Shown here: positions 1 through 6,400 of the stretch, one piece after another
Layout of the letters: every line of letters starts with the position of its first letter
How positions within the stretch are numbered: the stretch's first letter is position 1
Assembly: GCA_964563105.1 (NCBI GenBank)
Contig: CAZLXM010000005.1
Span: forward strand, 8,273 to 72,272
Direction of reading: 5' to 3'
Length of the DNA stretch: 64,000 bases
Origin: CAYVTV01 sp964563105
GTDB taxonomy: Bacteria > Bacteroidota > Bacteroidia > Bacteroidales > GCA-2748055
Notes under the pieces: generated by a model
What the model saw: only the letters and a program-made list of their open reading frames with translations
Told to the model about the DNA's origin: nothing
Database searches by the model: none
Translations under genes and position numbers: made by a program

Positions 1-1
1 A

Positions 2-229
2 AATGTAACTATTGGAAGCGCTCCGGGATCTACATACATTTACATTCCTAATGGTGATAATATTTATAATGGAGCAAAACTTCTTCAGGAAAGAAAAATA
101 TTTTTGAACTATAAGTATACCGATGGTACCAATACCTATTACTGCCAGGATACTCTTACTTTTAGGAACCGTATACGTGACGGTGTAAATGAATGGCAGG
201 ATGAAAATCCTTCAAGTTACACTAAATAA
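2..229 (+). CDS. C-terminal fragment of a DUF1735/DUF4361-like surface (SusE/F-neighbourhood) protein
   Basis: The frame is open from the left edge of the window to a TAA at 227-229, giving 75 residues of a protein that begins upstream. The tail contains the string DTLTFRNRIRDGVNEW followed by QDENPSSY, a closing motif I associate with Bacteroidota BT_3987-type lipoproteins that carry DUF1735 and sit beside SusC/SusD pairs. If so, it is the end of an outer-membrane glycan-utilisation locus lying to the left. The family assignment is from memory of the motif. Only the C-terminus is visible, so domain order, lipobox and length cannot be judged. Confidence 0.6.
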   Translation, partial: NVTIGSAPGSTYIYIPNGDNIYNGAKLLQERKIFLNYKYTDGTNTYYCQDTLTFRNRIRDGVNEWQDENPSSYTK

Positions 230-874
230 TTTGTATAGTTTATTAATAGGAACTTTACCAGTAATTTATCAGTTTTATTATTTTTATTCTAATACATAAC
301 TATAAATTTCATTTTTTGATTTAAGCATTATTTAAATATTAGAAAAATTGATTTACTATGCCGACTTAGATAATGAAATCTCATTGCCAAACTATTGTTT
401 CTTAATATGGAGATCATAAATCAATTATTCTCCTTAACCTGTTAATGTAATGCCGAATTCTGTTTAAGCAATAGAAATAACTGAATGTTTTGATTTGTTC
501 AAAAGATGTTTACAATATGCTTAAAAAGTCATAAAAAGCTGTTTAAACATTGTTGATAAGCTTTTGATAATTTAAAAAAGAAGTTAAAAAGGAAGAGATT
601 CTCTGTTTAGCTCCCATTAGGAAACTTGCATTCAGGCCGAATATTCCTGAACTGCTAACAATGTCGGCTGGTACCTGTTCGGCAGCAGGAAATATTTGCA
701 AGCGGCAGTCTAAAACATTGATGAACAGGATTGTCTTAGTTTTTTTGCTTCAGGCTAATAGAAGTGATTTGGTATGAAATGAGAAAAATTGGACATGAGA
801 CAAGATTATGTTACTTGATTTTTAGAAATCTTGTCTCTTATGATAAAACTCCTAAATACAAATACAAAATTCAA
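230..874. other. 645-base gap between convergent genes; possible gene remnant plus a terminator
   Basis: No intact gene is visible. Bases 230-560 are AT-rich with no recognisable element apart from a GTTTAAAC palindrome at 541-548. Bases 571-774 form a slightly more GC-rich open stretch of about 67 codons with no good start or ribosome site. The opposite strand over roughly 590-730 also reads open for some 40 codons. This could be a decayed gene or a structured RNA; I could not match it to a family. A terminator-like hairpin lies at 797-837. Confidence 0.4.
797..837. terminator. Terminator-like hairpin between convergent genes
   Basis: GAGACAAGATT (797-807) is the exact inverse complement of AATCTTGTCTC (827-837), giving an 11-bp stem with a 19-base loop. 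It sits 37 bases beyond the stop of the minus-strand peptidase gene. There is no clean U tract on either side, so function as an intrinsic terminator is inferred from position and stem strength. Confidence 0.5.
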
Positions 875-1912
875 TTAAGGCCTTCCGAAAGTATCAAGAT
901 GAAGTATGGCAGCTAATGTCAATTTAACGGTTAAAGCTGCATTGTCCACATCAGTTCTGTCGGGGGTATCCGTTTCCAGATGATAGTTTGGATCAGCATA
1001 AGGGTAAGAGCCTATATTAAGCACTGCCCAGGGGAACCCTGCTTTTATAAACGATCCGTCATCATCGCCAGGCCGGGAACTCTGATATTTTGACTGATCA
1101 AGTCCTAACGAATGCCGCTCATTCAAATGAGCCATAAGATCAGCAAGCCGTTCGCCTTCCGGAGTGGTAAAACGTGTAACATTAGTCATCTTCCCGGCCT
1201 GCCCGGGAGATTTAACCCCAATCCCATCCAGATTTATAAGGGCGAAAACGTCTTTTTTTGATTCTTTGATTGTATTTGCAGCAGTTATACTCGTCCATGG
1301 TGTATGTTCTTCATTACAAAATATAAATTGTATGGTATGTTCGGGCTTATAGTTTTTCAATATTATTGCAAGTTCTAATGCACCACATGTACCTACTGCA
1401 TTATCGTTGGCCCCGGGTGAAAATATCCAGCTCTGGGAATCTTTATGGGCAATAATAATGATAATATCGTCAGGATATTTTTTGCCACGTTTTTCTGCAA
1501 TAATATTACGTGCCGTATACCATGGTGCATCTTCAGGAGGGGGAGCGTATTGATGGGAAGGATGTTTTGAATAGTCCCTTCCGAATGCCCTTACCTTTGT
1601 TTCATCAGTCCGGGGTCTATAACCGTTTTTTTTAAGCTGACGGATAATCCAGGCATCTGCTTCTTCAAGAGTAGAAAGTTTATGGCCCGGTAATGACCAG
1701 TTTAAAACCCGCCTGGGTAAAGGATCTTTCGAAAGATAAAAGACCCCTGCGCGAATTCTGTCTTTGTTAACTCTGTTTGATATAAAATTAAATAAAGATT
1801 CATATTCCTTTTCCCTGGCGTCGGCCGGGCTTTGCTGTGCATAGCCGGTATTAGCAGACACTAAAAATATAACTATGATGAAAGTTGAAAAAATGAAGTG
1901 CATTCTTTTCAT
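875..1912 (-). CDS. Secreted M28-family zinc exopeptidase
   Basis: A 345-residue protein with a signal peptide (hydrophobic residues 5-22, likely cleavage near GYA-QQ), so it should act in the periplasm or outside the cell. The M28 metal-ligand pattern is present: H156 in AHKD, D170 in GANDNA, the E201-E202 pair in CNEEH, D229 in NLDG, and a late H311 in the YHLETDTPD motif. M28 enzymes are dinuclear zinc aminopeptidases or carboxypeptidases releasing single residues from peptides. The N-terminal ~120 residues before the catalytic core are not recognisable. It is transcribed in the same direction as fhs but 176 bases downstream of it, so co-transcription is uncertain. Its exact peptide substrate cannot be read from sequence. 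Confidence 0.85.
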   Translation of the reverse strand: MKRMHFIFSTFIIVIFLVSANTGYAQQSPADAREKEYESLFNFISNRVNKDRIRAGVFYLSKDPLPRRVLNWSLPGHKLSTLEEADAWIIRQLKKNGYRPRTDETKVRAFGRDYSKHPSHQYAPPPEDAPWYTARNIIAEKRGKKYPDDIIIIIAHKDSQSWIFSPGANDNAVGTCGALELAIILKNYKPEHTIQFIFCNEEHTPWTSITAANTIKESKKDVFALINLDGIGVKSPGQAGKMTNVTRFTTPEGERLADLMAHLNERHSLGLDQSKYQSSRPGDDDGSFIKAGFPWAVLNIGSYPYADPNYHLETDTPDRTDVDNAALTVKLTLAAILHLDTFGRP

Positions 1913-1952
1913 ATCTAATAAATTTAATTCATCTATGATTATTTTACCGGTA

Positions 1953-1992
1953 TTAAAATTAATTTAAATACTGTAATTTAAAATTAATTTAA
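1953..1992. repeat. Two copies of a 15-bp AT-only direct repeat
   Basis: TTAAAATTAATTTAA occurs at 1953-1967 and again at 1978-1992, 25 bases apart start to start. The copies lie about 40 and 65 bases upstream of the minus-strand M28 peptidase start. They could be a regulator site or simple AT-rich drift. Confidence 0.6.
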
Positions 1993-2088
1993 TCATAAAA
2001 TTAAAAAAACTTAACTCCTGCCTGAAAGATTTCTGTACGTAAAGAAGTTTTATTTAAATGAGGAAAAATATGATTAATAAATATATTT

Positions 2089-3759
2089 TCAAAAAAGTCC
2101 GGTAATGATCCCGTTTTCATCAATATCCATATTTTCAGCGGCAGGATTTGCCGGTAACCCTGGCATACGCATAATGGTCCCTGCAATAGCTACAATAAAT
2201 CCTGCACCTAAAGCAAGCTCAATTTCCCTTATTGTTAAAACAAAATCTTTGGGGCGACCTTTTAACTGTTCATTATCTGAAAGAGAATATTGAGTCTTGG
2301 CAATACATACTGCCAGATTTTTAAGTCCCAGTTCATCAATCTTTTTAAGTTGTTTTATTGCAGATTTACTAAAGTCAACACGTTCTGCACCATACATTTT
2401 TGAAGCAATGGTTTCTATTTTTCTTTCCATAGGCCAGTCAAGATCATAGAGATTATTCAATTGGCCACGGTTGTTTTCAGTTTCCCTGATAACGAGATCA
2501 GCCAGTTCGAGAGCTCCTTCTCCGCCTCTTAACCAGGAATCATTTAAAGCTACTGCTACATTTTGTGACTTACCATATTCTTTGATAAGATTAATTTCAG
2601 CTTCACTATCTGTATTGAATTTATTAATGGCAATAACCGGATTAAAACCATAATGCCTGATGTTTTCAATATGTTTATCCAGATTTTCAAATCCTTTTTT
2701 CAGAGCTTCGGTATTTTCCTCATTGATTTCACTTAACTTTTGTCCTCCGTGATATTTTAATGCACGAATAGTTGCAACAAGAACTACTCCATGAGTTTTA
2801 AGGTTCCCATTCCGGCATTTAATATTGAAAAATTTCTCCAATCCCAGCTCAGTGGCAAAACCTGCTTCAGTAATCACATAATCACTATAAGTCAGCCCCA
2901 TTTTTGTAGCGATAAGTGAATTTGTACCCTGGGCAATATTTGCAAAAGGCCCGCCATGAATGATAGCCGGAGTACCTTCAAGGGTCTGTACAAGATTGGG
3001 CTTAATTGCATCCCTGAGTAGAACAGTCATTGCTCCATTTGCTTTCAGATCACGGGCAAAAATTGGCTCTCCTGAATAAGTATAACCAACAAAAATATTA
3101 CCCAGTTTTTCTTTAAGGTCAGTCAGGCTTTTTGATAAACACAGAGTAGCCATAACTTCAGATGCAACAGCAATATCAAATCCCGATTCACGTGGTATTC
3201 CATGTGTAGTACCGCCCAATCCGGTTATAATATGCCTCAGGGACCTTTCATTTATATCCATTACACGCTTCCAGGTGATAGTCCGGGGATCTATCCCTAA
3301 ATTTTTCTTTTTATTTTGAATATTATTATCGATTAAGGCTGAAAGCAGATTGTGCGCTTTTTCAACAGCAGCAATATCACCGGTAAAATGAAGATTAATA
3401 TCCTCCATAGGTATTACCTGGGCATATCCCCCTCCGGCAGCGCCTCCCTTAATTCCAAAAACAGGACCTAATGAAGGTTCCCTGATAACTACAGTTGCTT
3501 TTTTTCCAATACGATTAAGTGCCTGTGCCAAACCTATGGAAGTTGTAGTCTTACCTTCACCGGCAGGAGTTGGTGTTATAGCAGTAACCAATATAAGCTT
3601 ATTGTGTTTTATTTTTTCTTCATCAATTAAATGTAAAGGAATTTTAGCCTTATATCTTCCATATACTTCTAAATCTTCAGGGTTTATTCCAAGAATTTCG
3701 GCGATTTTACCAATTGGTTTAATTTGTGCCTCACGGGCAATCTCAATACTTGTTTTCAT
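2089..3759 (-). CDS. fhs: Formate-tetrahydrofolate ligase
   Basis: The 556-residue length is normal for Fhs. The enzyme joins formate to tetrahydrofolate using ATP, giving 10-formyl-THF for purine and formyl-Met synthesis or, in reverse, for one-carbon disposal. The ATP loop is TPAGEGKTT at residues 64-72, and the glycine-rich Fhs signature EPSLGPVFGIKGG starts near residue 94. The partner enzyme FolD is encoded far away at 53349-54200. The start ATG at 3759 gives the usual Fhs N-terminus (MKTSIEIA...). The 5' leader is unusually structured, with a terminator-like hairpin and U8 tract only 38 bases upstream of the start codon, suggesting control by attenuation. Confidence 0.97.
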   Translation of the reverse strand: MKTSIEIAREAQIKPIGKIAEILGINPEDLEVYGRYKAKIPLHLIDEEKIKHNKLILVTAITPTPAGEGKTTTSIGLAQALNRIGKKATVVIREPSLGPVFGIKGGAAGGGYAQVIPMEDINLHFTGDIAAVEKAHNLLSALIDNNIQNKKKNLGIDPRTITWKRVMDINERSLRHIITGLGGTTHGIPRESGFDIAVASEVMATLCLSKSLTDLKEKLGNIFVGYTYSGEPIFARDLKANGAMTVLLRDAIKPNLVQTLEGTPAIIHGGPFANIAQGTNSLIATKMGLTYSDYVITEAGFATELGLEKFFNIKCRNGNLKTHGVVLVATIRALKYHGGQKLSEINEENTEALKKGFENLDKHIENIRHYGFNPVIAINKFNTDSEAEINLIKEYGKSQNVAVALNDSWLRGGEGALELADLVIRETENNRGQLNNLYDLDWPMERKIETIASKMYGAERVDFSKSAIKQLKKIDELGLKNLAVCIAKTQYSLSDNEQLKGRPKDFVLTIREIELALGAGFIVAIAGTIMRMPGLPANPAAENMDIDENGIITGLF

Positions 3760-3797
3760 GTTTTATTGGATATTTAGATAGTCATTTATTGAACAGT

Positions 3798-3840
3798 AAA
3801 AAAAATATGCAGGATTACTATTTATATTTTTAGTTCCTGC
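3798..3840 (-). terminator. Intrinsic terminator in the fhs leader (candidate attenuator)
   Basis: Read on the fhs strand, GCAGGA (3840-3835) plus ACTA (3834-3831) pairs with TAGT (3820-3817) and TCCTGC (3814-3809). The loop is 10 bases, with a two-base bulge at 3815-3816. Three bases after the stem comes an unbroken run of eight U (3805-3798). This is a textbook intrinsic terminator, but it lies upstream of fhs, where no other minus-strand gene needs one. Transcription starting further upstream would have to pass it to reach fhs. Confidence 0.65.
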
Positions 3841-3892
3841 AAAGTGTTTTAAAGATATTTATTTTTATAAATATAATAAAAAGTTTTTAAAC

Positions 3893-3946
3893 AAGTTCCA
3901 TGATAATTCATGGTATTACTAACTGACCTTGAAACCTGCGGAACTT
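3893..3946 (-). promoter_or_regulatory. Candidate sensor stem of the fhs leader, competing with the terminator
   Basis: On the fhs strand AAGTTCC (3946-3940) can pair with GGAACTT (3899-3893), closing a 54-base domain. The same AAGTTCC can instead pair with GGAACT (3837-3832), which is part of the 5' arm of the terminator. The two pairings are mutually exclusive, the logic of a transcriptional riboswitch or attenuator. A CCATG/CATGG dyad (3898-3913) overlaps the 3' arm. I recognised no ZTP, THF or SAM riboswitch signature in it. Confidence 0.4.
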
Positions 3947-3964
3947 TATATACTATAATTTTAT

Positions 3965-3988
3965 TTTAAACTTGTCTGGAAGTTTAAA
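3965..3988. promoter_or_regulatory. Perfect 9-bp inverted repeat between divergent fhs and methyltransferase genes
   Basis: TTTAAACTT (3965-3973) and AAGTTTAAA (3980-3988) flank a six-base centre. The site is 61 bases upstream of the plus-strand gene at 4050 and about 206 bases upstream of fhs. It may be an operator for one or both genes, or an additional hairpin at the head of the fhs leader. Confidence 0.45.
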
Positions 3989-4049
3989 TTCCTGTAAATT
4001 GAGACCTTATTCTGTAATATATGAATATCTATAAAGAAATTTTTAAATT

Positions 4050-5195
4050 ATGGATTTAACTCCAAAACAAAGAATAAATTATGCAATGAACCTGCAGAAA
4101 CCTGACAGAGTGCCACTAATGTGTCAGTTCAGTATTGGTAGTATGATGCAACAACTATTGCCCGATCCTGCTGAATTCTGGTATGATCAGGAACTATTTG
4201 CCAACGGACTAATTTCTTTATGTGAAAAATTCCGGTTTGATGGAATACTTGTCAGCTTGCACGGCCATTCTGATGATTGGAAAAAATCAATGATCTCCAA
4301 AGAAACACTGACCGATGGTATGGTCAAACTTACATTCAATAACAGAACAGAACTTCATTCTGTCAGTGATCTTCCCATGATTACATTTAATGAAAAACAA
4401 ATCCCAAAAGATATTGATGATATTGATGTAGAGAAAGATATTCCATCTGTTATTGATTATATTCCTGTATCGGCGAATCTTCACTTTAAACTTGATCCAT
4501 TTAATTTGTACGGTATATTCGATTATATATATCAAAAAACTGGAGAGAAATATTCTATTCATGGGGAAGTCACATCTCCATTTGATTATTTCCTTGACCT
4601 GCTGGGCTATGAAAATGGATTAGTTTCACTTATAATGGCCCCGGAAAAATGTAAAACTATTCTGGATAAATTTTCCACCGGGATACAAAAGATTGCAGAA
4701 AGGATGTGTGAAAAACATATTGATGCTATCAAGATTTCCTCACCTTTTGCCGGAATGGGTTTTATTTCTCAGGATCAATACCGGGAATTTGTATTACCCT
4801 ATGAAAAAAAGATTATTAATGCAATACGTAAAAAAGGGAAACATGCATACATACACACTTGTGGCTCTATAGACGACAGGCTTGAATTAATGCTTGAGAG
4901 TAATATTACAGGATTGGAATGCCTGGATCCTCCGCCTATCGGCAATGTTGATCTTGAGGAAGCTTTTGAACGTATCGGAAATAATGTGTTCATTAAAGGG
5001 AATATTGATTCTGTTAATTCTCTGCTCTATGCAGACGATGAGAAAGCAGAGAATGATGTAATAAAAATAATTCAGATTGGAAAAAATAAAGGTAAAGGAT
5101 TTATACTCAGTACAGCCTGTTCTGTTGCGCCAATGGTCCCGACAAACCGTTTGATGATGCTTTCCCGGCTGATTGAGGAATACGGTTGCTATTAG
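4050..5195 (+). CDS. Uroporphyrinogen decarboxylase-family (MtaA/CmuA-like) methyltransferase
   Basis: A 381-residue cytoplasmic protein of the URO-D superfamily. It is not a typical HemE: it carries the zinc-type pattern of corrinoid methyltransferases, H269-T-C271-G followed by a late C357 in STACSVAP, like the H-x-C...C site of MtaA-type enzymes that move methyl groups between a corrinoid protein and a thiol or folate. URO-D family members of this sort are also frequent, with unknown roles, in Bacteroidota sugar-utilisation loci. It is the first gene of a plus-strand group (next gene 16 bases downstream) and lies back-to-back with fhs, so a role in one-carbon or O-methyl metabolism is plausible but inferred. 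No corrinoid-binding partner is encoded nearby. Confidence 0.75.
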   Translation: MDLTPKQRINYAMNLQKPDRVPLMCQFSIGSMMQQLLPDPAEFWYDQELFANGLISLCEKFRFDGILVSLHGHSDDWKKSMISKETLTDGMVKLTFNNRTELHSVSDLPMITFNEKQIPKDIDDIDVEKDIPSVIDYIPVSANLHFKLDPFNLYGIFDYIYQKTGEKYSIHGEVTSPFDYFLDLLGYENGLVSLIMAPEKCKTILDKFSTGIQKIAERMCEKHIDAIKISSPFAGMGFISQDQYREFVLPYEKKIINAIRKKGKHAYIHTCGSIDDRLELMLESNITGLECLDPPPIGNVDLEEAFERIGNNVFIKGNIDSVNSLLYADDEKAENDVIKIIQIGKNKGKGFILSTACSVAPMVPTNRLMMLSRLIEEYGCY

Positions 5196-5211
5196 ATATA
5201 AATGAAAAATT

Positions 5212-6231
5212 ATGAAAAAAATCATTCAATATTCTATTATCAGGGGAATGATATTTTTACTTTATCTTCCTCAGATTGCTGTGGCACAAATTAATCTTTC
5301 AGATGTAAAGCTAAAAAAGATATGGAGTAATGAGTATCATAACGCCTTTACTTCATTGCTGTTTTTTAAGGGCAGCTTCTATTGTTCGTTTCGGCAGGGA
5401 AGTGATCATGCGGGAGGGAAGGATGGTATGGTACGGGTCATCAGATCAAAGAATGGCCTGAAATGGGAAACCGTTTGTGTTTTAGAGAAAGAAGGTACAG
5501 ACCTTCGTGATCCGAAATTATCTGTTACACCTGAAGGAAATATTATGGTAATTATGGGAGGGTCTGTTTATAAAAATCGTGAATTACAGAGTATGGCGTC
5601 CCATGTAAGTTTTTCAGACCCTGGAGGCATGAAATTCAGTCCTCCCCGGCCGATAAATCTTGCCGGTAATATACATTCGGATAAAAACTGGTTATGGAGG
5701 GTAACATGGCACAGGGAAACCGGATATGGCGTGGTCTACAGCCTGCCTTATAATTTGTTGTTAGTCAAAACAAAGGATGGGGTAAACTATGAGATAATTA
5801 AAGAGTTTGATGAACTAAGCGGGAACCCTAATGAAACAACAATCAGAGTAATGAATGATGGAGAGATGATAATGATGGTTCGCAGGCAGGGTGGAAATGG
5901 TTATTGGGCTAAAAGCAGGCCACCTTATACTGAATGGACTTTTACAGATGCAGGAATTCGTTTTGGCGGGCCGGATTTTGACATATTAAATGAAAATCTT
6001 TTTGTTGCCGGCACAAGAGTATATGAAACACCACCTTATTATACCGGCTTGTTCCTTGTTAACAGAGAAGGACAGTTTAGGGAGATACTTAAACTTCCAT
6101 CGGGTGGTGACAACAGTTATCCGGGCTTTGTTATAAGGAAAAGGAAATTGTATATATCATATTATTCATCACATGAAGGTAAAGCCTCTGTTTATTTTGC
6201 CGAAATTCCGCTTAGATTAATTAATGATTAA
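5212..6231 (+). CDS. Secreted sialidase-fold (BNR-like) protein
   Basis: 339 residues with a signal peptide ending near AVA-Q (residue ~25). After this comes a repeated beta-rich pattern typical of sialidase-type propellers: the SFRQGSDH and DGMVRVIRS strings, LRDPKL at about residue 100, and GGPDFD near 250. Such proteins act on or bind glycans outside the cytoplasm. I do not see a full sialidase catalytic set (arginine triad, Tyr/Glu pair) that I could assign with confidence, so another glycosidase activity or pure binding is possible. It follows the URO-D-like gene by 16 bases, suggesting co-transcription, and precedes a GH78 rhamnosidase. Confidence 0.6.
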   Translation: MKKIIQYSIIRGMIFLLYLPQIAVAQINLSDVKLKKIWSNEYHNAFTSLLFFKGSFYCSFRQGSDHAGGKDGMVRVIRSKNGLKWETVCVLEKEGTDLRDPKLSVTPEGNIMVIMGGSVYKNRELQSMASHVSFSDPGGMKFSPPRPINLAGNIHSDKNWLWRVTWHRETGYGVVYSLPYNLLLVKTKDGVNYEIIKEFDELSGNPNETTIRVMNDGEMIMMVRRQGGNGYWAKSRPPYTEWTFTDAGIRFGGPDFDILNENLFVAGTRVYETPPYYTGLFLVNREGQFREILKLPSGGDNSYPGFVIRKRKLYISYYSSHEGKASVYFAEIPLRLIND

Positions 6232-6246
6232 TTGTAATTATAAGGG

Positions 6247-6264
6247 AAAATATGGTCATATTTT
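6247..6264 (+). terminator. Weak AT-only hairpin after the sialidase-fold gene
   Basis: AAAATAT (6247-6253) pairs with ATATTTT (6258-6264) around a four-base loop and is followed by TT. It lies 15 bases after the stop. The stem has no GC pairs, so termination would be weak at best. Confidence 0.25.
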
Positions 6265-6400
6265 TAAATGTAAGGTCTGAAAAGCTGTTTTAAAATTATT
6301 GTCCATAAATCAAAGAGATTATTTCCCTGCTTGAAATTTATATTTTCATCCTTGAAAATCTGTAAATTATGCTCAAATAATAAAGTCATATTTTATTGCC

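Noticed and set aside
3798..3988. ZTP (pfl), THF or SAM riboswitch upstream of fhs
   Set aside because: The conserved core motifs of these classes that I know (for example the CCGCCTGGGC-like end of ZTP) were not found; only the generic attenuator layout is supported.
4287..4562. 91-codon minus-strand frame under the URO-D-like gene
   Set aside because: Antisense shadow rich in Ile/Asn with no motif or ribosome site.
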